From assembly GCF_001486585.1 (NCBI RefSeq), contig NZ_LN909044.1:625488-689487 (forward strand): DNA of 64,000 nt. Reading direction: 5' to 3'. Source of the DNA: Paenibacillus senegalimassiliensis. Lineage in GTDB: Bacteria > Bacillota > Bacilli > Paenibacillales > Paenibacillaceae. Numbering within the stretch: position 1 is the stretch's first letter; the number at the start of each line of letters is the position of its first letter. The position numbers were made by a program, and so were the translations under genes. Under the pieces are notes generated by a model that was not told the DNA's origin, made no database searches, and saw only the letters and a program-made list of their open reading frames with translations. Of this stretch, positions 9,246-17,299 are shown piece after piece.

Positions 9246-10574
9246 TTAGTTGACCGTCACGGTCATGTAGATTTTTTCGATGCTGTCCACCGGCTGTACA
9301 TTCAGGTTGATCACGACGGCATCGCCTTCGTTGCCTGGAAGCACTTCAAGGTCGCTCTCCGCATCAAAATTCTGAATCGCACCGATGCCCTGCAAGCTGC
9401 CCAGGTAGCTCAGCACCTCGCCCTTCAGCAAATTGCGGCCATCCGCATTGTTGCCGATCTTGCCGAGGTAGCTCGAAGCAAAGGTTCGTTGCAGATCACG
9501 GGCAATCGTATCCAGCACCCGTACCACGCGGTTTTTGCTGAAATGCTTGGCTTTTTCCGGCGTAAAAGTGGTCAATGTATTGATATCCTGCTGAATTTGC
9601 ACTTGGCCGTTCGAGGCGGTAAGCACCAGCTCCCCGTTTTGCAGTGCCTGGATCATCTCGCTATAAGTCAATTTAGGCGATACGTCCGCTGCATTCGGGA
9701 TCTCCGTATAAGTAAGGGATTCGTTGACATTGGCGGCTGCCTCCATGGCAGTAATTTCCCATAGCAGATAAATAGGCTCCACGGTCAAGCCGTCTGTCGT
9801 AATAATGCTGTTCTTCAAGCTGATAATTCCTTCGTAATTGGCTTGAGAATGGTTATAAAGTACGGTAACGATTTTCTTGCCCTCCTGCTCACGCAGGCGC
9901 TTCGTATAAGCTACAGCCAGTTGCTTGATCGCCGCATCATCTGTGGGTACGCCCAGCACATCGAACTCTTCAGCTTCCAAAGCTGCCAGCGCTGCGGTCC
10001 AATCGCCATTGCTTACCGGACCATCCACACCGCCCGTAAGCGCCGTTCCGGCTGTCTCCGTCAACTCCCCGCTGCCCGTAAAGGTAACGAAGTCGTGGTT
10101 CACCAGTTCTTCAATGGAGCCTACGATTTGCGTATCTACTTCTTCGCCTTCCAGCAAAGTACGGACCTCATAGTGATCCGGCTCGTCGACGCTAGCTTGT
10201 ACAATAATCTGCAGGTCGTTACCACGTGTACCGCCGTAGTTGGCCGTAGCTGTCAGTTCACCTACTGTGGCCTGGGCCTGTTCAGCTCCCTTGGCTCCAA
10301 GCCGGTAAATGAGCACTTGGCTGGCATGAGCCATGGCCGCTGCGATATGACGGATTCTGGCATCGGCTGCCCCGAAGCCCAGCAGCTTCTCTGCATTTTG
10401 CAGGAAAGCTTCCGCCTCCAATTTGATAACTCCCTCAGGGCCCCAAGGCAATGGTGCCGGAAAAGCAGCCACCCCTCGTTCCCCCACTGTACCCACTGCA
10501 CGGGCTGCTGATTTGAAGTTGATATACGTCCCTGGGGATACTTTATTTTGCGTTGTCCATGTGCCGTTAGCCAT
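9246..10574 (-). CDS. xkdK: Contractile tail sheath protein, XkdK-like
   Basis: 442 residues with the N-terminal signature of gram-positive sheath proteins (WTTQNKVSPGTYINFKSA, then VGTVGERGVAAFPAPLPWGP). The C-terminal domain has RNRVVRVLDTIARDLQRTFA-like packing surface. The sheath contracts to drive the tube through the target envelope, so this gene shows that the tail is contractile rather than siphovirus-like. A GAGGAG site lies before the ATG, and the gene overlaps the small gene upstream by 8 bases. Confidence 0.94.
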   Translation of the reverse strand: MANGTWTTQNKVSPGTYINFKSAARAVGTVGERGVAAFPAPLPWGPEGVIKLEAEAFLQNAEKLLGFGAADARIRHIAAAMAHASQVLIYRLGAKGAEQAQATVGELTATANYGGTRGNDLQIIVQASVDEPDHYEVRTLLEGEEVDTQIVGSIEELVNHDFVTFTGSGELTETAGTALTGGVDGPVSNGDWTAALAALEAEEFDVLGVPTDDAAIKQLAVAYTKRLREQEGKKIVTVLYNHSQANYEGIISLKNSIITTDGLTVEPIYLLWEITAMEAAANVNESLTYTEIPNAADVSPKLTYSEMIQALQNGELVLTASNGQVQIQQDINTLTTFTPEKAKHFSKNRVVRVLDTIARDLQRTFASSYLGKIGNNADGRNLLKGEVLSYLGSLQGIGAIQNFDAESDLEVLPGNEGDAVVINLNVQPVDSIEKIYMTVTVN

Positions 10575-10767
10575 GTTCCTTCACTCCTCTTTGAATAAAT
10601 GATTGCACGGCTTGCTCTGCTTGAGCCGCCGTATAAATTCCCTCATCCGTCAGCGCGACATGCAGAATATCCTTCTCCACACCGCTGAAACGGTTAGCTG
10701 CCAGCAGTTGTGCTTTGGAGAAAGTCCGCTGCACAGGCTGGGCTACCTTTTTCTTCTTAAACACCAT
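10567..10767 (-). CDS. Small conserved tail-operon protein (66 aa)
   Basis: 66 residues, basic at the N-terminus (MVFKKKKVAQPVQRTFSKAQ), with a helical C-terminal half containing LTDEGIYTAAQAEQAVQSFI. It overlaps both neighbours, which favours a real gene in the operon. Small proteins of this size occur before the sheath gene in PBSX and skin-like clusters. No function is known to me. Confidence 0.7.
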   Translation of the reverse strand: MVFKKKKVAQPVQRTFSKAQLLAANRFSGVEKDILHVALTDEGIYTAAQAEQAVQSFIQRGVKEHG

Positions 10768-11200
10768 CTTTAAGCTCTCCCTCCTGCCGGAGCGTTCCCA
10801 TCTTGATCTCTTCGCTGGCCTGCGACCAGACGATTTGGGTAAATGTCAGTTGCAGGTGTAGTACCCCATCTTCCTGCCACTGTGCGGCCAAAGCGCTACC
10901 CGGCATCAGACCATCGCCCATGCCAAAGTCAGCAAGCAGCTCATAAAGGCGCTCCGCCATGTCATAGGTAGACAACCGGCTATCCGCTCCATCTGGAACG
11001 AATTGCACTTCAAGCGAATGAGTACGCTTGTACCTTCGATGAAGTTCTCGGCTCTGCTCCGACTTCGCCAGTTGTACGAGTAGATAGGGCCCTTCGGTGT
11101 CCCCAGGCTGCTTCTCCGTATGCACGGGAACCTCCGGAATACCGGTAGTGAGCACATGAGCCAGGCTCTGTACAACGTCATTCAAAGTCATCTGTGTCAA
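10757..11200 (-). CDS. Tail terminator-like protein, XkdJ-like (DUF6838 type); first gene of the tail operon
   Basis: 147 residues starting with TTG at 11200 after GGTGAGGAG. The size, the alternating beta/alpha pattern and the position just before the sheath agree with the tail terminator / XkdJ family, which caps the tube and sheath and, in whole phages, joins tail to head. No capsid, portal, terminase or head-connector gene is upstream, so this appears to be the first gene. In a headless particle this protein would close the top of the tail. The family call is moderate. Confidence 0.72.
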   Translation of the reverse strand: MTQMTLNDVVQSLAHVLTTGIPEVPVHTEKQPGDTEGPYLLVQLAKSEQSRELHRRYKRTHSLEVQFVPDGADSRLSTYDMAERLYELLADFGMGDGLMPGSALAAQWQEDGVLHLQLTFTQIVWSQASEEIKMGTLRQEGELKDGV

Positions 11201-11632
11201 AATACACTCCTCACCTGCTTTCGACTTCGCTTAGCGCATGGCTGTCTCCGCCTTGTTCCAGACATTTTGCGATCTGTTATTCGTGGAGGGACCTCGGCTT
11301 GCCTTATGCTAAGAACGCCCTTCCTCTATAGCGCCTTTGTGGGTTCGTTGAACCGGTGCAAGGGGTCCCGCCAACACGAATAGCCGGTCCAAATACCTGG
11401 AACCGGCGAGAAAACAGCAGGGCCGTGAAAGTCTCATTCACGGCCCTGCGTAAGCTTTATGTTGTTGTATCCTTCTTCTTCGACACTATCATTGTATCGC
11501 GGATTTCCGGTCGCCATCGGCCTATAAACGGACAAACATGGGTCACGGACCGGACAGGGAGAGGACAGATAAAAGCAGCGGGGAAGGTTTAGCAAATAAA
11601 TATCCTGACCAATATAATAAAAAAGGACATAA
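11201..11632. other. Long non-coding leader of the tail operon / gap between tail module and fic
   Basis: No convincing coding frame on either strand. On the minus strand I see one possible -10 (TACAAT at 11491-11486) with no good -35, the strong hairpin listed separately, a weaker inverted repeat near 11375-11405 (CCGGTTCCA facing TTGGACCGG), and about 200 further bases before the first tail gene. This is long for a plain leader and may hold control elements for an inducible particle. Confidence 0.45.
11408..11449 (-). terminator. Perfect 13-bp hairpin with partial T-run in the tail-operon leader
   Basis: Arms GCAGGGCCGTGAA and TTCACGGCCCTGC are exactly complementary, with a 7-base loop. 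On the minus strand the stem is followed by TGTTTTCT, on the plus strand by no T-run. It would act on transcription heading into the tail operon, so it may be an attenuator or a barrier to upstream transcription. Confidence 0.55.
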
Positions 11633-11661
11633 TTGACACATAGAACTGACCAAGATATATT
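11633..11661 (+). promoter_or_regulatory. Sigma-A promoter of the fic gene
   Basis: TTGACA at 11633-11638, a 17-base spacer and TATATT at 11656-11661, about 50 bases before the ATG. It is one of the best vegetative promoters in the window. Confidence 0.8.
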
Positions 11662-11712
11662 CTAAGTAGATTTATATACTTTATATATTCATTAGGAAAG
11701 AGAGGGAGAAGA

Positions 11713-12936
11713 ATGAAATACTTACATAAGGTTTTTCATGAGAAGAGTGCTAGCGAATTCGAGAAAACCTATCATGCCAGGTTCCACTCTGATATGGCTA
11801 TCCATGTAGACTTAACCATTAAGCCTATAAACCAGCGCCACAACTATGAACTATTTTATGTTCCCTCTAATGCCATGTTGCAAATGGTTGGAGACCTGCA
11901 CATTACTTCTAATATATTGGCTGAAACCTTTAATACACTCCCCTCTGTAGCACAGCGGCAATTCATTCATGAATGTTTAATTGATGAATTGTACAATACC
12001 AATCAATTGGAGGGTGTCACAAGCACTCGGGAAGAGATCGCTCGAAGCACTCGGGAAGTCCTGTTAAACAAGAAAACCAACCAGAGATTTGATAGCATGA
12101 TTAAGTCATACTTTCATTTACTAGATGAGGATGTTCGTTTACCAAGCACTCCCAAGGATATACGGCAGATTTATGATGATATCACAAATGGGGAGATCGA
12201 GGCACACGAGTTGCCGGATGGAACTATTTTCCGAGCAGAAGCTACATATCTTCTAAAAAAATCAGGATCGGGAAAAATAATTCATGAAGGCGTTACCCCT
12301 GAATCTGAAATTATTAACTTAACCCAACATTGGTTGAAGTTTATGAATGACAATCATATTGTTCCCCATTTAATTAAAGTAGCCATCGGGCATTTCTATT
12401 TCGGCTATATCCATCCGTTTTATGATGGCAACGGAAGGACATCCCGGTTTATCAGCAGTATGTATTTAGCCAAGGAATTAGGAAATATTTCAACACTTTC
12501 CTTATCCAGAGGGTGCAACATCTATAAACATAAATATTTGGAGGCCTTTGAAATCGCGAATAGCATTCGCAGCCGTGGAGAGATGAATCATTTTATTGAA
12601 TGCTTCCTTAAAATTATGATTGATACCTTGGAACAAATGAATAGCGAGCTCAAAGAAAAACGGCAGTTGTTGCTGATGGCTGCGGACAAACTTAGAGAAG
12701 ACATCCGATTACAAAAATTGACGGAGACCCATAGAGACATGATGTTTACTTTAGCTCAAAATCATTTCTTTGATTCCCATGCTGGTCTTACGATTAAAGA
12801 GCTTATCGATATTTTTGGCAAATCACCGGCTACGATAAGGAAAATGATCAAGGATCTGCTTGAGGTGTCACTTATTGAGCAGCGTGGAGAGCGCCCTGCT
12901 TATTTCTATATTCAAGCAAAGTATTTTGAAAGCTAA
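11713..12936 (+). CDS. Fic-domain protein (AMP/nucleotide transferase), self-inhibited class II type
   Basis: 407 residues. The Fic core motif HPFYDGNGRTSR is intact near residues 234-245; its His is the catalytic base and the Asn/Gly/Arg residues bind the nucleotide diphosphate. An N-terminal TNQLEG at about 96-101 matches the (S/T)xxxE(G/N) inhibitory helix, so the enzyme should hold itself inactive without a separate antitoxin. The C-terminus (about 330-407) looks like a winged helix. Fic enzymes usually transfer AMP to target proteins. A GAGAGGGAGAAG site precedes the ATG. It faces away from the tail operon, with its own promoter and terminator, so it is probably independent of it. Confidence 0.88.
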   Translation: MKYLHKVFHEKSASEFEKTYHARFHSDMAIHVDLTIKPINQRHNYELFYVPSNAMLQMVGDLHITSNILAETFNTLPSVAQRQFIHECLIDELYNTNQLEGVTSTREEIARSTREVLLNKKTNQRFDSMIKSYFHLLDEDVRLPSTPKDIRQIYDDITNGEIEAHELPDGTIFRAEATYLLKKSGSGKIIHEGVTPESEIINLTQHWLKFMNDNHIVPHLIKVAIGHFYFGYIHPFYDGNGRTSRFISSMYLAKELGNISTLSLSRGCNIYKHKYLEAFEIANSIRSRGEMNHFIECFLKIMIDTLEQMNSELKEKRQLLLMAADKLREDIRLQKLTETHRDMMFTLAQNHFFDSHAGLTIKELIDIFGKSPATIRKMIKDLLEVSLIEQRGERPAYFYIQAKYFES

Positions 12937-12940
12937 AAGA

Positions 12941-12969
12941 AGCCAGGCCTCCACATAGAGGTCTGGCTC
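12941..12969. terminator. Bidirectional terminator between fic and the anti-sigma gene
   Basis: Arms AGCCAGGCCTC and GAGGTCTGGCT around a 6-base loop. Plus strand continues CTTATTATC, minus strand continues TTCTTTT, so it serves both converging genes. Confidence 0.8.
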
Positions 12970-12980
12970 TTATTATCTAC

Positions 12981-13784
12981 CTAAGGCTGAATGGATTCCG
13001 CGATACGAATAAGCTCTTCTTGATTTAAGTCCCTACTACTAAGGCCATATAATGCCTCTGAATTCTCCCAGTCAATACTTCTACCTACAACCGTTACCGC
13101 CTTTAACCCATTGATGGTCAACTCCTGAACCTCGCCTTCCACACTCATTGCAAAGGCAGTTTCTTCACTCGGCAGTCGTTGCTGCATGAAAATTTGCCCG
13201 TCCTTATCCTTGTTTGTAAAGTAAAGACTAACGTACTTCCCGCTTACCTCTTTGCTATCCCCATACAGCTCTGCCCGATCAAATGAGTAGCCCTCCGGCA
13301 AATATTGCGGGAGCTTCACATTAAATTCGGCGTACTTGGATACCTCGGACAAATCCGTAAGAATCAGCGTATTTTCCGAAGCAGTCTCAACATCCTCCCT
13401 GCTCACCATGACATTGGGATCGTCGTTTGTATAGCTTTCATTTGAACCTTCAATTGGCTCCGTTGGCCGTGAAGATTCCTGAGGCGTTTCCATTTGATAT
13501 ACTTCAATATGGCCTAGATTGAACGTGGCCAGCACCTTATTCATCACACTTTGTGCCGCAGAGGGCTGCGCTATAATAATGCTTAACAAACCCACAGCTA
13601 AAGTAGTGCTCAGTGCAATGGCGGTACGTCTCCGTGTTCTCTTATTCATCCTTTTCCTCTCCTGTTTCTGTTCGGATAGCTTCACCGCCAACCATATGGC
13701 TTGCCGATCAGCATATTGACTGAAATCCGTATGGGACAGTCGTTTGTCCAACTCTGCCAGACTCTGATCCTCCTTCTTGCTCAT
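12981..13784 (-). CDS. Membrane anti-sigma factor-like protein with DUF4367-type C-terminus
   Basis: 267 residues. A cytoplasmic, charged N-terminus of about 50 residues (ending in KRMNKRTRRR) is followed by one membrane helix (about 53-71, AIALSTTLAVGLLSIIIA) and an outer domain whose LPQYLPEGYSF motif is typical of DUF4367/RsgI-type sensor parts. It overlaps the sigma-factor gene by 4 bases, so it very likely binds that sigma factor at the membrane and releases it on an envelope signal. No zinc-binding HxxxCxxC motif is visible in the N-terminus, so this is not a classical ZAS-type anti-sigma domain. Confidence 0.78.
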   Translation of the reverse strand: MSKKEDQSLAELDKRLSHTDFSQYADRQAIWLAVKLSEQKQERKRMNKRTRRRTAIALSTTLAVGLLSIIIAQPSAAQSVMNKVLATFNLGHIEVYQMETPQESSRPTEPIEGSNESYTNDDPNVMVSREDVETASENTLILTDLSEVSKYAEFNVKLPQYLPEGYSFDRAELYGDSKEVSGKYVSLYFTNKDKDGQIFMQQRLPSEETAFAMSVEGEVQELTINGLKAVTVVGRSIDWENSEALYGLSSRDLNQEELIRIAESIQP

Positions 13785-14359
13785 AACTCATCCACTCTCC
13801 CAAGCTCAGACTTGAGTTTCTTCATAGCACGGTAGCAAATAACGCCTATGTTGCTTTCACTCTGCCCGGTGATTTGGGCAATATCGGTATTGCGAAGATT
13901 TGCTCCATATTTCAAGGCAATGATATTTCGTTCCCGGGCATCCAATTGCCGCAACGCGCGCATGAGCTGATCGTTTTGCTCTTCTCTTAGCATCAGATTC
14001 TCCGGGTCCCTTTTGCTCGACACCAATTCCTTCACCATTTCCAAGGAGAAGAACTGTTTTCTCTTCTGCTGTCTATAATAGTCGTTCACCACATTTCGAG
14101 CGATCGCGAATAGCCATACTTCGAAGGGGGCCTTCGCTTCCGAATAGGTGCCCAGCTTATTTAGGATCTTTTCGAATACGGCACTGGTCAAGTCCTCAGC
14201 AGTATGAATACCAGGAACACGGTAGGCGACATAGTTGAAAATCCGTTTATAGTATTTTTCAAAAATAGCAGCCGTTCCGCCCGTAGCTATCCATGCTGCT
14301 GGCCCATCCTGAGTCTCCTGCGGGATAAAAGGATGAACCACCATATGCTCCTGCATCAC
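13781..14359 (-). CDS. ECF-type sigma-70 family RNA polymerase sigma factor
   Basis: 192 residues with sigma region 2 (YYKRIFNYVAYRVPGIHTAE, then APFEVWLFAIARNVVNDYYR) at about 36-100 and sigma region 4 helix-turn-helix (LDARERNIIALKYGANLRNT, ITGQSESNIGVICYRAMKKL) at about 138-185. Start is GTG at 14359 or ATG at 14356; the AAAGGAGAG site fits either. About 20 N-terminal residues lie ahead of the first helix. It is co-translated with the anti-sigma gene. Target promoters are unknown; autoregulation is usual in such pairs, but I could not fix the promoter. Confidence 0.88.
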   Translation of the reverse strand: MMQEHMVVHPFIPQETQDGPAAWIATGGTAAIFEKYYKRIFNYVAYRVPGIHTAEDLTSAVFEKILNKLGTYSEAKAPFEVWLFAIARNVVNDYYRQQKRKQFFSLEMVKELVSSKRDPENLMLREEQNDQLMRALRQLDARERNIIALKYGANLRNTDIAQITGQSESNIGVICYRAMKKLKSELGRVDEL

Positions 14360-14465
14360 TTAGGACTCTCCTTTCGCCAAGGTATTACCTGGCCAAGTAA
14401 TTCATTAGTTAATACGCCTGCTGCAACTTTTCATTACAAAGCAACAAGAAATAATCATGCGAGAT

Positions 14466-14509
14466 AAAAAAAACCTAGGACCTGCGGCTGGAAAGCCGCT
14501 GGCCCTAGG
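14466..14509 (-). terminator. Intrinsic terminator of the beta-helix gene
   Basis: CCTAGG (14474-14479) pairs with CCTAGG (14504-14509), inside which GCGGCT pairs with AGCCGC. On the minus strand it is followed by eight T, on the plus strand by a weaker TCTTATTATTTT. Confidence 0.85.
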
Positions 14510-14558
14510 GTCTTATTATTTTAGCTGCTATTTGCTATCTCGTAAAGTGAATCGGCAT

Positions 14559-16106
14559 TTACTCGTCAGCGCCAATGTTGACGGCAGCGCCTTGTACTCG
14601 TGGATCTCCATCGATATCCTCTGTTCCGATAATCGCATGATCCGTATCACCGGCATCAATGGCAGGCGAGGAGGATTGCAGATGGAAGTTGCCTGAGGCG
14701 GCATTCACGAATTTGGGGTCCAGGAACAGGGAATGAGCGTCATTGCCTGTTCCCGCTTTATAGTCGGAAAATCCCCAATAATCGTTGTTCTTCCACGTGA
14801 AGCCCGCTTCGCTGCTGCCTCCGGAAGTGAAGTACAGGTTATAATCGACTACATTGCCTGAATTCTCTGTATATTCATTATAAATCAGCACATCGGAAGA
14901 ACTGGCGACAAAGATGTTGTTCTTAATGATGTTGTTTCTTGTATCAAACTGGACATAAAGCTGTCCGCTGCCGTCACCTACCGTATCGTTCTTATACACG
15001 GTGTTGTTCACAATTTTGCAATTGACCGTTGAACCACGTTCATCATCATATCCCCCCATGGCAATCCCGGTCAGCCGATTGTTATAAACGACGTTGCTGC
15101 GTATCGTAATATTGCTGGTTGATCTGCCAGCATGCTCCGAGGCGATTTCAATACCGATATCGTTGTTATAGCTGTAGTTCTGCTCGATAATGCTATCCTT
15201 GCCTCCATCCACGTAAATGCCGTCAGCGCCATTACTATTGTTCGGCAGCGTCTTGCCGTAGGATGGATTATAGTTGGAAGTAATATTGTACACCTGATTT
15301 CCCTTCACCAGGCCGTTACGCGCTTGGTCATAAGCCGAATTGGGTGCCGTCCCTTCAAAGCCGATCAGGTCAATTCCGATATTGTCATTGTCATGCACCA
15401 GGTTATTAAGGACCTCGAAACCATCGACATTCCCGTTAAGAACCATGGATTCACTGGAGCCCAACACGAGATTGTAGAGTTCATTGCCGCTAATCACAAG
15501 ATCATGAAGCGAGGCAGGCGCCTTGGTGCCGTATACAGCAATACCATGGGCATCACGTCCAAGCAAATCGCTACCTGTTGGAGTAGCTGTGTTCTTGATA
15601 TCATGGATTTTATTGTCAGCCAGCGTAATAAATCCGCCTGCTCCATGCACATAGATACCTACAGGCACGGCGTTTCGGGACGTTGTAGTAAAGTTACGGA
15701 TTTCGAAGCCCTGAACCGTGACATAGCTCACGTCCTCAAGCTCGACCAGCCCTTGGGAGCCGCTAACCGTTAGTCCGGTACCGTCGATGATCGGCTGTTC
15801 CGTTCCATAGTTAGTGAACACGATAGGGCCTTGCGCCGCAGAGCCTGAACGAGTGATTTTCAACTTCTGGTTGTACACGCCATCCCGAACATAGACCGTA
15901 CTCCCTGCAGGTACCACGTCAGCCGCATGCTGCAAAGTCTTCCACGGCGCGGTGCTGGTGCCCGCATTGGAATCATTGCCATTCGTGGCCACATAATATT
16001 CAGCCCCGGCCGCCGATACATCCGGCGTATGTACCGAGGTGCTTACTAGAACAAATCCCAGAATTAAGCTTAGTACGACGATGGACCATGGTTTTAATTT
16101 CAACAT
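14559..16106 (-). CDS. Secreted right-handed parallel beta-helix protein (pectate-lyase-like fold)
   Basis: 515 residues with a signal peptide (MLKLKPWSIVVLSLILGF, cleavage near VSAAG-AEY at about 33). The mature part opens with YYVATNGNDSNAGTSTAPWK, the usual start of DUF1565 / polysaccharide-lyase-9-like proteins. It then shows many beta-helix coils (repeats such as VISGNELYNL, IRSNVVYNN, IVNNTVYKND) and ends with LDPKFVNAASGNFHLQSSSPAIDAGD, a choice-of-anchor-Q-type ending. The fold fits an extracellular polysaccharide lyase or glycan-binding protein. I cannot tell whether it is catalytic or on which polymer it acts. It is a single gene with its own terminator. Confidence 0.85.
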   Translation of the reverse strand: MLKLKPWSIVVLSLILGFVLVSTSVHTPDVSAAGAEYYVATNGNDSNAGTSTAPWKTLQHAADVVPAGSTVYVRDGVYNQKLKITRSGSAAQGPIVFTNYGTEQPIIDGTGLTVSGSQGLVELEDVSYVTVQGFEIRNFTTTSRNAVPVGIYVHGAGGFITLADNKIHDIKNTATPTGSDLLGRDAHGIAVYGTKAPASLHDLVISGNELYNLVLGSSESMVLNGNVDGFEVLNNLVHDNDNIGIDLIGFEGTAPNSAYDQARNGLVKGNQVYNITSNYNPSYGKTLPNNSNGADGIYVDGGKDSIIEQNYSYNNDIGIEIASEHAGRSTSNITIRSNVVYNNRLTGIAMGGYDDERGSTVNCKIVNNTVYKNDTVGDGSGQLYVQFDTRNNIIKNNIFVASSSDVLIYNEYTENSGNVVDYNLYFTSGGSSEAGFTWKNNDYWGFSDYKAGTGNDAHSLFLDPKFVNAASGNFHLQSSSPAIDAGDTDHAIIGTEDIDGDPRVQGAAVNIGADE

Positions 16107-16141
16107 TAATGTCAGCTCCTTAGATTCAAATATAGTAAATT

Positions 16142-16169
16142 ATTTCTAAATATATTATATACTAGAAAT
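16142..16169 (-). promoter_or_regulatory. AT-rich inverted repeat over a TATAAT, probable promoter/operator of the beta-helix gene
   Basis: ATTTCTA (16142-16148) and TAGAAAT (16163-16169) flank a minus-strand TATAAT (16159-16154). The gene's ATG with AAGGAGCTGACATTA lies about 50 bases on. A binding site over the -10 suggests repression. The remaining 16170-16327 shows nothing else clear. Confidence 0.45.
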
Positions 16170-16327
16170 ATTTGAAGGATATATCCAATTTGATATAGTG
16201 AAAATCAGATAAATCCTCCGGCTGTTAATGGAGCGATTTGTCTGCATAATTCAAATTGTCGATGGCTCCCTGTAATCAAATCGCAGCTAATTGCCCGTCA
16301 TGCTATGCTTCAGCACTAGCAGGCAAC

Positions 16328-17299
16328 TCATGCTTTGACTACCGCCTGCAGCTTCCTGACAGCCTCCACCGTCGGCAAGCTTCCTGTGCCGCCGATTCCT
16401 AGCGTCGATACCGCTCCGCAAGCATTGGCAAATCGTATTAGCTCCTTGCCACGATGACCCAGCAAATAACCGTAAATGATACCCGCATTGAAGCAGTCGC
16501 CTGCCCCGGTCGTATCTACAGGTGATACCTGATAGGGCTCCGCCCAGCTCACGCTCCCGTCTAATTCACGTAGCGAAGCACCGCGGGAGCCTTGCTTGAC
16601 GGCCACTAGCCCGGCCACCGGGGGTAACCCCGACTCTAGCATATCAGAAACCTGATCCGCCGGGAAAATATGCAGCAGCTCTTCCTCGCTGGGCATGAAC
16701 AAATCCGTATGGCCCAAGAGCGTGCTAATCCCTTCGCGATCCCACTCGTTAGCCACATCCCAACCTGTATCGAAGGACGTACTAATGCCGTCTGAACGTA
16801 GCCTTTGAAACAATTCGGGCCAATAGGATCTCATACCGTCCTGCAAATAGTAGGACCCGAAATGGAGGTGGCGGACCTCGCGAAGCAGCTTCTCCGGGAC
16901 AAGCTCCGGCTTCATCAGCGGGATGCTGCCTGCATAGGTTAGCAGGCCCCGGTCCGCTGGCGTAGAGAAGGACAAGGTTACCCCGGTCTTGATCCCCGGT
17001 AACCCTATCACATGCTCGGTGTTCACCCCCATGCGTTGTAGCTCATTGGTACAATACCGCCCGAAGTCGTCATCCCCCACTACGCTAACAAACCGCACGT
17101 CTGCCCCCAGACTTGCCAGTGCGCAAGCCGTAATGGCAGAGGAAGATCCCAGCACGATCTCAAAGCCTTCCACCAGCTTCTCCCGATTCCATTCCGGCAT
17201 CACATCGTTGCCCGATACGATGATATCCACATTCAGCTCTCCAGCGACAACAATCATTGGCCTCGATTCCATGAGTTCTCGGCTCTGGCTTCCCATCAT
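16328..17299 (-). CDS. PfkB-family carbohydrate kinase
   Basis: 323 residues with both family signatures: the N-terminal GELNVDIIVSG and, at about 262-273, DTTGAGDCFNAG, whose Asp268 is the catalytic base and whose Gly residues form the anion hole. These ribokinase-like enzymes phosphorylate sugars or sugar phosphates with ATP. Last in an operon with a class II aldolase of tagatose-bisphosphate type, a plausible substrate is tagatose-6-phosphate or a related ketose phosphate, but this is inference. The start overlaps the TGA of the GH4 gene (ATGATG). Starts at 17272 or 17257 are also possible because 17299 has no strong ribosome site. Confidence 0.87.
   Translation of the reverse strand: MMGSQSRELMESRPMIVVAGELNVDIIVSGNDVMPEWNREKLVEGFEIVLGSSSAITACALASLGADVRFVSVVGDDDFGRYCTNELQRMGVNTEHVIGLPGIKTGVTLSFSTPADRGLLTYAGSIPLMKPELVPEKLLREVRHLHFGSYYLQDGMRSYWPELFQRLRSDGISTSFDTGWDVANEWDREGISTLLGHTDLFMPSEEELLHIFPADQVSDMLESGLPPVAGLVAVKQGSRGASLRELDGSVSWAEPYQVSPVDTTGAGDCFNAGIIYGYLLGHRGKELIRFANACGAVSTLGIGGTGSLPTVEAVRKLQAVVKA

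Noticed and set aside
11201..11632. Searched for capsid, portal, terminase or a phage repressor upstream of the tail genes
   Set aside because: None found; the stretch has no usable coding frame, so a full prophage is not supported inside the window.
16200..16327. Possible terminator (TTGCCTG/CGGGCAA) after the PfkB gene
   Set aside because: Stem is short with a weak T-run; support is too thin to list.
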